From contig NZ_CP083911.1 in the NCBI RefSeq assembly GCF_020162115.1, positions 1,674,001-1,738,000 on the forward strand: DNA of 64,000 nucleotides, in the 5' to 3' direction. Below are positions 14,540 through 21,569 of the stretch, piece after piece. How positions within the stretch are numbered: the stretch's first letter is position 1; each line of letters opens with the position of its first letter. The notes below the pieces were generated by a model. That model saw only the letters and a program-made list of their open reading frames with translations. It made no database searches and was not told the origin of the DNA. This DNA is from Tepidimonas taiwanensis (GTDB lineage: Bacteria; Pseudomonadota; Gammaproteobacteria; Burkholderiales; Burkholderiaceae_C). The position numbers and the translations under genes are program-made.

Positions 14540-15574
14540 TTACGGCCCGCGGTGCAAATCCTCCGGCCGCAGGTTTGTGTAGCGCTTCAGGTGCTGCCAC
14601 GACTTGTGGCCGGACACCAGCGCCACCTGCTCGATGCGAAAGCCGCGCTCGAACAGCAGGCTGATCGCATGGTGGCGCAGGTCGTGGAAGTGCAGGTCTG
14701 GGATGCTCAGCGCGCGGCATGTCCACGTGAAGTACTTCGAAAGCGTCGAGTCGCCGATGGGGAAGATGCGCGGATCGACGCGCGGCTGGCGCTGCACCAA
14801 AGCCCACATGTCGCCCATCGCCGTGTCGGCCAGCAGCGGCACCCACTGATCGTTGCCGGCCTTCTGGCGCGGGTCTTTGCGATCCCGCACCAGCACCAGC
14901 CGCCTGGCGGCGTCCAGGTCGTCCCAGCGGATGCGCACGATCTCGCCACGGCGCATCGCCGTGCCCACCGCAAAGCGCACCGCATCGGCCCACACCTGGC
15001 CGTAGGTATCGTGCATGTGCGCGATGATGCGGTCGAGCTCATCATCGGTGGGCCTGCGCTCGCGCCTGCCGCCGCCGCCGATCAGCCCCAGGTGCGCCAG
15101 CAGCGGCCGCGCCTGCTGCACCACGTCCGGCAGCGTCATGTGCTTGATGCTGGCCACCATGCGCATGACGGTACCGAGCTTGGACACCTCCATGTTGACC
15201 GTGTACGGCCCCGCGCCTTCGTCGGCGCGCATCTGCGCGTATCCCACGAGATCATCTGGCCGCAGCCTGGCGGCATCGAGCGTCCCCAGGTGATCGGCCA
15301 GGCGGCGCAGGTTGTAGTGCTCGGTGGTGGTGTCCAGCACCGGGCGCGACTGCGCGCGCAGGCGCCGGTAGTCCTCGATCAGGTCTGCTACGGTGTAGCG
15401 CCGCGCTGCTACGACGGACGCGCCTGGCAGCACGCCGCGATCGATGTCGGCCTCGATCTGCCGCGCCCACTTCTCGGCCGCAGCCTTGGTGTCGAACGAC
15501 TTGGTGTAGACTGGCCACCCCTTGCGGCGCACCTGCGCGCGCCACTTGCCGTAGTGCTGGATGATGCTTGCCAT
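14540..15574 (-). CDS. Tyrosine recombinase, phage integrase
   Basis: A 344-residue integrase. The N-terminal arm-binding region begins MASIIQHYGKWRAQVRR, typical of phage integrases. Catalytic residues are visible: Arg in TAMRRGEIVRIRW (about 208), Lys in RDRKDPRQKAG, HDLRHHA (about 296), GHKSW, and Tyr in LKRYTNL (about 331). I start at 15574 rather than 15610 because the longer frame adds an unusual N-terminus across an inverted repeat. The gene lies 99 bases from a tRNA-Arg gene, a usual integration target. It is transcribed against all other genes of the prophage arm. Confidence 0.92.
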   Translation of the reverse strand: MASIIQHYGKWRAQVRRKGWPVYTKSFDTKAAAEKWARQIEADIDRGVLPGASVVAARRYTVADLIEDYRRLRAQSRPVLDTTTEHYNLRRLADHLGTLDAARLRPDDLVGYAQMRADEGAGPYTVNMEVSKLGTVMRMVASIKHMTLPDVVQQARPLLAHLGLIGGGGRRERRPTDDELDRIIAHMHDTYGQVWADAVRFAVGTAMRRGEIVRIRWDDLDAARRLVLVRDRKDPRQKAGNDQWVPLLADTAMGDMWALVQRQPRVDPRIFPIGDSTLSKYFTWTCRALSIPDLHFHDLRHHAISLLFERGFRIEQVALVSGHKSWQHLKRYTNLRPEDLHRGP

Positions 15575-15578
15575 GTGA

Positions 15579-15604
15579 GTGCTACGCGTAGCAGTTCGTA
15601 GCAC
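15579..15604. promoter_or_regulatory. Inverted repeat upstream of the integrase start
   Basis: Perfect 8-bp inverted repeat GTGCTACG (15579-15586) / CGTAGCAC (15597-15604). A perfect 12-bp palindrome GCTACGCGTAGC (15581-15592) is nested within its left part. Directly in front of the integrase ATG, it could be an operator for the integrase gene or an arm-type Int/Xis site. Confidence 0.45.
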
Positions 15605-15673
15605 TAGCATAACAAAGCATCAGCGGCCATCGCAGAGAAAATAGAGGCGTCGTTGGCAGCGCTTCCTAGGTGC

Positions 15674-15748
15674 CTCCCCGTAGTTCAATGGATAGAACGG
15701 CCGCCTCCTAAGCGGCAAATCCAGGTTCGATTCCTGGCGGGGGGACCA
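15674..15748 (+). tRNA. tRNA-Arg (CCU anticodon)
   Basis: Full cloverleaf. Acceptor strand CTCCCCG (15674-15680) pairs with CGGGGGG (15738-15744), a D arm with AATGGA loop follows, then an anticodon stem GCCGC/GCGGC around loop CTCCTAA, T arm CCAGG-TTCGATT-CCTGG, and an encoded CCA at 15746-15748. The anticodon CCT reads AGG. The 5' end, not the 3' end, faces the prophage. Confidence 0.93.
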
Positions 15749-15758
15749 AGGCACCCGC

Positions 15759-17456
15759 TCAGCACGCCGCCGCCTCGCCGCGGCGCAGCGCGCGGCTGAG
15801 CAGGACCACCGGGATCAGCCCCACGGCCACCAGCGTCAGCGCGGGCAACGCCGCCTCGCCGAGCCGCTCGTCGCGCGCCATCTGGTGCGCCACCACGGCC
15901 AGCGTGTCGAAGTCGAACGGGCGCAACACCAGCGTCGCCGGCAGCTCCTTCATCACGTCCACGAAAACGAGCAGCAACGCCGCGATGGCCGAGCGCCGCA
16001 GCAGCGGCCAGTGCACGCTCCACCACAGCGCCGCGCCGCTGACGCCCAGCGTGACCGCCGCGTCGTCCCAGCTCGCCGGCAGGCGGCTGTAGCCACTTTG
16101 CACCGACTGCAGCGACACCGCGGTGAAGCGCACCAGGTACGCCCACACGACCCCGAGCACGGTCGTCAGCAGCCACGCGGCCGCCGGGCTCTCGGGCCAG
16201 CGCGCCTGCACCCAACCCAGTGGCAGCAGCAGGCCCACGACGACCACCGCGCCCGGCACCGCGTAGCCCAGGCCCACCACCCGCACGGCCAGGCGGTTGA
16301 GCGCCGTCGGTAGCCGCCGCAGCGCAAACCCGAGCGCCAGCGCCACCCCGGTGGCCAGTACCGCGCTCACCGCCGCCAGCGTCAGGCTGTTGCGCGCCCA
16401 CCCGATGAAAGACGCCCACGGCAGCACGTCCCACGCCTCCAGCAGCGGCCGCAGCATGAACAGCACCGGCAGGACGAAACCGAACAGGACCGGCAGTCCG
16501 CACACCGCCCACGCGAGGGCAACGCCCGCGCCGCGCAGGGCCGTCGGCCGCGCCTCGGCACCGCCGCGGGCGGGACGCTGCCCCGCGAAGCGCAGGCGCC
16601 GCTGCGCGCGCTGCTCCACCCACAACACCGCCGCCACGGTCAGCAGCAGCAGCAGCGCCAGCTGCGCCGCTGCCGCGCGGTCGTCCATCACCAGCCACGC
16701 CTTGTAGATCCCGGCGGTGAAAGTCTGTACCCCGAAATAGCTGACCACGCCGTAGTCGGCCAGCGTTTCCATCAACGCCAGCGCCACGCCCGCGGCGATC
16801 GCGGGCCGCGCCAGCGGCAGCGCCACCTCGCGGATGCGCCGCGACAGCGGCGCGCCGAGCAGCCGCGCCGCCTCCAGCAGCTGCGGCGCGCGTTCGGTCA
16901 GCGCGGTGCGGGTCAGCAGGTAGACATAGGGGTAGAGGGTGAACGTGAACACCCAGCCGGCGCCCCAGGCGTTGCGGATTTCCGGAAAGACCCGCCCCTG
17001 CCAGCCGAAAGCCTCACGCAGCGCGGTCTGCAACGGCCCGGCGTACTGCAGAAAATCGGTGTAGGCGTAGGCGACGACATAGGCCGGCATTGCCAACGGC
17101 AACAGCAGCAGCCACTCCGCCACGCGCCGGCCGGGAAAGTCGAACAGCGTCACCGCCGCGGCGGTGGCCGTACCGACCATCGCGACCGCCACCGCCACCC
17201 CGACGCACAGCCATACGGTCGTGTGCACGTACTCGGGCAGCACGGTTGCCGCCATCTCGCGCAACACCTGCCACGACGCCGCTTCACCCAGCAGCGCCGC
17301 CAGCGCCAGCGCCACGACGGGCAAGGCCAGCGCCACCGCCAGCGCCACGACCGCCCCCTGCCCCACGAGCCGCGCGGCAGCGCGTCGCACGGCCGAGGCC
17401 CCGGGACCGGCCGGGGGCACTGCAGCGGCGGGGGAAGAAGGGACGGGTGCGCGCAT
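15759..17456 (-). CDS. fbpB: Iron(III) ABC transporter permease, double-length
   Basis: A 565-residue inner-membrane protein with about twelve hydrophobic helices and two ABC-permease repeats, as in FbpB/AfuB/SfuB. The EAA-type loops that contact the ATPase are visible (EAARLLGAPLSRRIREVALPL and DDAAVTLGVSGAALWWSVHW). It carries Fe(III) delivered by a periplasmic binding protein, which is not encoded nearby. It is divergent from the ATPase gene across a 41-bp region holding a Fur box, so both are probably iron-repressed. The first ~30 residues are alanine/proline-rich and a later start is possible. Confidence 0.85.
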   Translation of the reverse strand: MRAPVPSSPAAAVPPAGPGASAVRRAAARLVGQGAVVALAVALALPVVALALAALLGEAASWQVLREMAATVLPEYVHTTVWLCVGVAVAVAMVGTATAAAVTLFDFPGRRVAEWLLLLPLAMPAYVVAYAYTDFLQYAGPLQTALREAFGWQGRVFPEIRNAWGAGWVFTFTLYPYVYLLTRTALTERAPQLLEAARLLGAPLSRRIREVALPLARPAIAAGVALALMETLADYGVVSYFGVQTFTAGIYKAWLVMDDRAAAAQLALLLLLTVAAVLWVEQRAQRRLRFAGQRPARGGAEARPTALRGAGVALAWAVCGLPVLFGFVLPVLFMLRPLLEAWDVLPWASFIGWARNSLTLAAVSAVLATGVALALGFALRRLPTALNRLAVRVVGLGYAVPGAVVVVGLLLPLGWVQARWPESPAAAWLLTTVLGVVWAYLVRFTAVSLQSVQSGYSRLPASWDDAAVTLGVSGAALWWSVHWPLLRRSAIAALLLVFVDVMKELPATLVLRPFDFDTLAVVAHQMARDERLGEAALPALTLVAVGLIPVVLLSRALRRGEAAAC

Positions 17457-17463
17457 CGGAACT

Positions 17464-17491
17464 TTGAATGAGAATGCACATTATCTACAAT
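17464..17491 (+). promoter_or_regulatory. Fur box over the fbpC promoter
   Basis: The sequence at 17466-17485 (GAATGAGAATGCACATTATC) is a good match to the palindromic Fur consensus. It overlaps a promoter TTGAAT (17464-17469), 16-bp spacer, TACAAT (17486-17491). The ATG of fbpC follows 7 bases after the -10, so the transcript should be leaderless. The same box lies next to the divergent permease start. Confidence 0.8.
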
Positions 17492-17497
17492 GGCGGC

Positions 17498-18631
17498 ATG
17501 GAACTGTCGGTCACCCAGGTCGGTGTGCGCTACCCCGGCGCCGCGCAGGCGGCGGTGGAGGGCGTGACGCTGGGCCTACGCACCGGCGACATCGGCGTGC
17601 TGATCGGCCCTTCGGGCTGCGGCAAGACGACGCTGCTGCGCGCGGTCGCGGGGCTGGAGCGCATCGCCCAAGGCAGCATCGCGCTCGGCGGGCGGCTCGT
17701 CAGCGCCGACGGTGTCCACCTGCCGCCGGAGGCGCGGCGCGTTGGCATGGTCTTTCAGGACTACGCGCTGTTTCCGCACCTGGACGTGGGGCGCAACGTC
17801 GCCTTCGGGCTGCGCCACCTGGACGCGGCGCAGCGGCGCGAACGGGTGGCGCAGGCCCTCGCGCTCGTCGGGCTCGACGGCCTGCAGCGGCGCTACCCGC
17901 ACGAGCTCTCCGGCGGCCAGCAGCAACGCGTCGCGCTGGCGCGCGCGCTCGCCCCACAGCCGCACCTGCTGCTGCTCGACGAGCCGTTTTCCAACCTGGA
18001 CGTGGACCTGCGCGAACGGCTGGCGCACGAGATCCGCGCGATCATCAAGTCGGCCGGGCTGACGGCACTGTTCGTCACACACGACCAGATGGAGGCGTTC
18101 GCGATCGGGGACGTGATCGGCGTCATGCACCAGGGGCGGCTACACCAGTGGGACGACGCCTACTCGCTGTACCACCGGCCGGCCACGCGCTTCGTCGCCG
18201 AGTTCATCGGGCACGGCGTCTTTACCCCCGCGCGCATCCGCCAGCGCGGCGACGACGTGGTGGTCGAGACCCCGCTGGGCGATCTCCTCGACATGGAGGA
18301 GTGCCCGCTGCCGTCGGCCTACCCCGACGGGTTGTGCGACGTGCTGTTGCGCGCCGACGATATCGTGCACGACGACGACGCGCCGGTGAAGGCGCAGATC
18401 GTGCGCAAGGCCTTCCGCGGCTCGGAGTTTCTCTACACGCTGCGCCTGGCCAGCGGCGAGACGGTGATGGCGCTGGTGCCCTCGCACCACAACCACGCGG
18501 TCGGCGAATGGATCGGCATCCGCGTGGCGATGGACCACGTGGTGACGTTCGCCCGCGGGGCCGGCGCGGCGGAGCCGCCCGCCCCGGCGGTGGCGCGGCA
18601 CACCCGCGCCACCGCCGAGGCCGTGCCGTGA
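17498..18631 (+). CDS. fbpC: Iron(III) ABC transporter ATP-binding protein
   Basis: A 377-residue ABC ATPase. Walker A GPSGCGKTTLLRA, Q-loop VFQDYALFPH, signature LSGGQQQRVALARAL, Walker B LLLLDEPFSNLD, H-loop FVTHDQMEA. The C-terminal ~130 residues form a TOBE-like regulatory domain (VRKAFRGSEFLYTLRL). It powers Fe(III) import with the divergent permease. ATG 17498 is chosen because it fits the promoter and the family start (MELSVTQV); an in-frame ATG-rich extension to 17468 lies inside the Fur box. Confidence 0.9.
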   Translation: MELSVTQVGVRYPGAAQAAVEGVTLGLRTGDIGVLIGPSGCGKTTLLRAVAGLERIAQGSIALGGRLVSADGVHLPPEARRVGMVFQDYALFPHLDVGRNVAFGLRHLDAAQRRERVAQALALVGLDGLQRRYPHELSGGQQQRVALARALAPQPHLLLLDEPFSNLDVDLRERLAHEIRAIIKSAGLTALFVTHDQMEAFAIGDVIGVMHQGRLHQWDDAYSLYHRPATRFVAEFIGHGVFTPARIRQRGDDVVVETPLGDLLDMEECPLPSAYPDGLCDVLLRADDIVHDDDAPVKAQIVRKAFRGSEFLYTLRLASGETVMALVPSHHNHAVGEWIGIRVAMDHVVTFARGAGAAEPPAPAVARHTRATAEAVP

Positions 18632-18648
18632 CGCATGCCGATGCGCCC

Positions 18649-19275
18649 TCACACGTCGGCGGCTGAAGCGCCGGCGGCGACGGCCACGATGCCCGTCATC
18701 GGACGCGGATCTCGCGGCAAGAGCTGGCCCAACACACGGCAGACGGTCTCGTGCTTCGCGTCGACGAGATCCGCCATCACGCGCAGAGGCGGCAAAGCGC
18801 CGCGTAAGCCTTGCACGTTCCACGCCTCGGGCCGTACCCACGCCGGTGCCGTCACGCCATGCAGCATGCGCAACAGCGCCGCCACGCGATCCGCCACCGA
18901 ACCGGTGCGCAGTCGCGCCATATCGTGACAGCGCTGAGGCAGCTGCAACAACGCTTCGACCTGCCACGCGCGTCGCTGATCCTCGTCAGATGGCCGACAG
19001 GGCAATAACCGCACGGGAGTCACGGCCGTCGCACGCCACTGGTGCGGGTGATCGCACAGGGTATCGGTGCCCAGCCAGTCGCCGGGCAACGCCAGCATCA
19101 CCAACACGTGGCCGTCCGCGGTGGGACGGTCCAGCCGCACGATGCCGCGCTGGACACGCCAGCATCCGCCGCGCTCGCCGGCCTCGAACAACATTTCGCC
19201 CGCCTCCAGGCGACGCACGGGGCTGTCGTGGCCGAGCGCATCGTGTTCAGTGCTTGTGCCCACCGTGGCCGCCAT
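18649..19275 (-). CDS. Crp/Fnr-family transcriptional regulator
   Basis: A 208-residue regulator. An N-terminal cyclic-nucleotide-binding-like beta roll (LEAGEMLFEAGERGGCWRVQ ... RPTADGHVLVMLALPGDWLG) is followed by a helix and a C-terminal winged helix (LPPLRVMADLVDAKHETVCR). No CX-type FNR cysteine cluster is visible at the N-terminus, so it is probably not an Fe-S oxygen sensor. The start overlaps the end of the PCuAC gene by 29 bases, so the genes are probably co-transcribed and this regulator may control the copper/oxidase group. Confidence 0.8.
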   Translation of the reverse strand: MAATVGTSTEHDALGHDSPVRRLEAGEMLFEAGERGGCWRVQRGIVRLDRPTADGHVLVMLALPGDWLGTDTLCDHPHQWRATAVTPVRLLPCRPSDEDQRRAWQVEALLQLPQRCHDMARLRTGSVADRVAALLRMLHGVTAPAWVRPEAWNVQGLRGALPPLRVMADLVDAKHETVCRVLGQLLPRDPRPMTGIVAVAAGASAADV

Positions 19276-19750
19276 GCTGATGCCCCCCGCCCTGACCGCC
19301 GGACATGCCCCCTGCCGTCCCCAGCGCCTTCACAGGTGCCGCGATCGTCTGCGTGACGCGCTGCCCCGCGGCATTTTCGAAGACGAGGGTGATCGGCACT
19401 TCCTGCCCGCCGGTCAACGGCTGCTTCAGATCCATCAACATCACGTGGTAGCCGCCGGGTTTGAGCTCCACCGGCCGGTTCGCCGCCAAGGGCAACGCCG
19501 GGATGGCGCGCATGCGCATGACCTGGTTTTCCATCGCCATTTCGTGAATTTCCACGACACCCGCGACGGGCGACTCGGCGGCCACCAAACGCATCGGCTC
19601 CGGTGCCGTCAGGCGCATGAATGCCCCGGTGGCTTTTTGTTGCGCGACGGTGCCGCGCACCCACGGTTCTTCGACTTTGACCGTCTGGGCGTGTGCCATG
19701 GCAAAGCCGCACAGCGCGGCCAGGGCGATGATCGATCGAATATGGTTCAT
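19247..19750 (-). CDS. PCu(A)C periplasmic copper chaperone
   Basis: A 167-residue exported protein: signal peptide (MNHIRSIIALAALCGFAMAHA), then a PCuAC domain with the copper ligands in EIHEMAMENQVMRMR and a final histidine/glycine-rich tail (GGHQHGGHGGHKH) that should add copper binding. The family delivers Cu(I) to the CuA or CuB centre of cytochrome c oxidase together with SCO proteins, and a SCO gene is two genes upstream. ATG 19750 has an AAGGAG Shine-Dalgarno at proper distance; the GTG at 19759 does not. Confidence 0.88.
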   Translation of the reverse strand: MNHIRSIIALAALCGFAMAHAQTVKVEEPWVRGTVAQQKATGAFMRLTAPEPMRLVAAESPVAGVVEIHEMAMENQVMRMRAIPALPLAANRPVELKPGGYHVMLMDLKQPLTGGQEVPITLVFENAAGQRVTQTIAAPVKALGTAGGMSGGQGGGHQHGGHGGHKH

Positions 19751-19794
19751 GAACGACACTCCTTCGTATCGGGGTTAACGGGGGTCAACGGGAA

Positions 19795-20247
19795 TCAACG
19801 CAAGCTCTCCACGTAGCGCTGCTGCACGAGCGCCATTTGCTGCGGCGTGAGCGTCGTGCGCAAAAATTCCGCACAGCGCGCCCGCATCTCGGCGTGCTCG
19901 CGCTCGGCGCGCAACCAGCGCTCGAGCAGCGCTTGCTGCTGCGCCGGCGCCGCGCCATCGAGAATGCGCTGCCGCAACTCGGCACGGACTTGCTTGATTT
20001 CGCTTTGCAACGCCAAGCGTTTGGGCATCGCGGCGCGCCGAAACTCCACCAAAGCGGCCGATTGCTCGGGCGATAGCGCCAGCTCTGCCTCGTGTTTCAT
20101 CACGATGGGCATCAACTCCACGATGGGGTAGCTCTCATCGGCCACCGCACTGGGCAAGCCCGACGCCTGGGCCCCGGACACGAGAGCGGACGCCACGAGC
20201 AGGGCACACGCCCGAGTGCGCCAAAAAAGCCATTCTTTGTTCACCAT
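19795..20247 (-). CDS. Spy/CpxP-like periplasmic protein
   Basis: A 150-residue exported protein with a signal peptide (ALLVASALVSGAQA) and a helical mature part containing LALSPEQSAALVEFRRA and a second TLTPQQMALVQQ, the paired L[ST]P.Q motifs of Spy/CpxP/ZraP-type proteins. These are periplasmic chaperones or metal-stress proteins. Its location between PCuAC and SCO genes suggests a role in copper handling. The start at 20247 (MVNKEW) follows GAGGAA; an upstream in-frame start at 20277 is possible. Confidence 0.75.
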   Translation of the reverse strand: MVNKEWLFWRTRACALLVASALVSGAQASGLPSAVADESYPIVELMPIVMKHEAELALSPEQSAALVEFRRAAMPKRLALQSEIKQVRAELRQRILDGAAPAQQQALLERWLRAEREHAEMRARCAEFLRTTLTPQQMALVQQRYVESLR

Positions 20248-20344
20248 AGTAGGAATTCCTCTTCGGTCAACAGTCAATTTGGATCCGCAAAAAACCGTCA
20301 GGCGGCGACAGCGCGTGCAACAACGCTTTGGCGCCGTACGGGGG

Positions 20345-20980
20345 TCAAGCGCCCGCGTCGAACTCGCGCAGCAACAGCGCGATGTCGTGCGCGTAGTCGT
20401 CGGCGCTTTGCTCGTGCTTGAGCACGATTCGCAACCGCCCCGCCGGGTCGATCAGATAGGTTTGGGCCGAGTGGTCCATGGTGTAGCCGCTGCCGGTGGG
20501 CACCTTGGCGTAGTACACCTTGAACTCCTGGGCCGCCCGCGCAATGTCTTCGGGCGTGCCGGTCAGTCCGATGAACCCGGGATCGAATGCCGCCAGGTAT
20601 TCACGCAGCAACGCGGGCGTATCCCGTTCCGGGTCCACGGTGACGAACAGCAGCTGCACACGCGTCCCGTCGGGGCCCAACCGCTGCATCACTTCCACCG
20701 CACGCGCCAGCGCCGTGGGACAGACGTCGGGGCATTGGACGAACCCGAAGTACAGCATGACCACGCGCCCGCGGAAGTCGTCGAGCGTGCGCACTTGGCC
20801 GTGCTGGTCGGTCAGCCGCAATGTTTTGCCGTACGTTGCCCCTGTCACGTCGATCCCGCGAAACGCCGGCCGGCTCGGCTGACACGCCGCGAGTGTCCAA
20901 GCCGCTGCCAACGCAACGGCAAGCCCCAAACCCCGACGTCGGGTGCAGCGACCCACCTGGGGCCCACACCGATCGAACAT
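20345..20980 (-). CDS. SCO1/SenC-family lipoprotein, oxidase copper assembly
   Basis: A 211-residue thioredoxin-fold protein. The N-terminus has a lipobox (WTLAAC) for lipidation. The redox/copper motif is CPDVCP and the third ligand His is in MDHSAQTYLID. SCO proteins load copper into the CuA site of cytochrome c oxidase. It heads a group with Spy-like and PCuAC genes. Confidence 0.9.
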   Translation of the reverse strand: MFDRCGPQVGRCTRRRGLGLAVALAAAWTLAACQPSRPAFRGIDVTGATYGKTLRLTDQHGQVRTLDDFRGRVVMLYFGFVQCPDVCPTALARAVEVMQRLGPDGTRVQLLFVTVDPERDTPALLREYLAAFDPGFIGLTGTPEDIARAAQEFKVYYAKVPTGSGYTMDHSAQTYLIDPAGRLRIVLKHEQSADDYAHDIALLLREFDAGA

Positions 20981-21143
20981 GTTCTGAACTCCTCCGCCGT
21001 CGCGGCAGCGCGTTCAACGGCGCGCGACGGCGATGCACGCCGAACACGGTCGCCCGATGCCACGACGTGTTCCCGATCGTGCCGGTGTCAGCACGGGGCG
21101 CGCGCGGGACTGGGGGCGACCCGTCCCAGGTCAACAGAGGAAT

Positions 21144-21527
21144 TCAATGCGGTGGCGCACGCAGCGCCGGTCGCCACCATCGGCCACCGTCGGCTGCGCG
21201 CAGCCCGCCCTCCCCAGTGGGCGCGTCGGCAACCCGGGCGGTGTCGACCCACGTGGGGTTGGCGTCCGCGGGCAAACCCAGCGCCGCGGCACTGAAGAGA
21301 CACCAATCGCAGTGGATGGACGCCAGACCCGTGGACGGCGCATCGTCGGATGCGCCCCCATCGATGCCCCCATCAGGGGTAACCCAGACGACCCCGGTGC
21401 TGGTGCAGATCTCGATGCGCCCCGGGCCATCCTCCACCCACACGCGCGCCAACGCCGAAGAAAGTGACGCCCACAGCATCGCCAAGGCGGCGAGCCACAG
21501 AGGCCATCGGACGCGGGGGGATGTCAT
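21144..21527 (-). CDS. DUF2946 family protein
   Basis: A 127-residue protein with a signal peptide (LWLAALAMLWASLSSALA) and a CxxC motif in HCDWCLFSAAALGLP, which matches the DUF2946 pattern (HCPFC..). These proteins often accompany copper and cobalamin uptake genes. A TATAAT hexamer (minus strand) sits 9 nt upstream of the ATG, so its mRNA is nearly leaderless. Divergent from maeB. Confidence 0.7.
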   Translation of the reverse strand: MTSPRVRWPLWLAALAMLWASLSSALARVWVEDGPGRIEICTSTGVVWVTPDGGIDGGASDDAPSTGLASIHCDWCLFSAAALGLPADANPTWVDTARVADAPTGEGGLRAADGGRWWRPALRAPPH

Positions 21528-21569
21528 CGCGGTTTATTATAGGTTGGCCAATCGTTTCGACTTTGCATC

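Noticed and set aside
15674..15748. Direct repeat of the tRNA-Arg end within the prophage as attL/attR
   Set aside because: No copy of either tRNA end was found by eye in 1-15,600; the other att site must lie outside the window if it exists.
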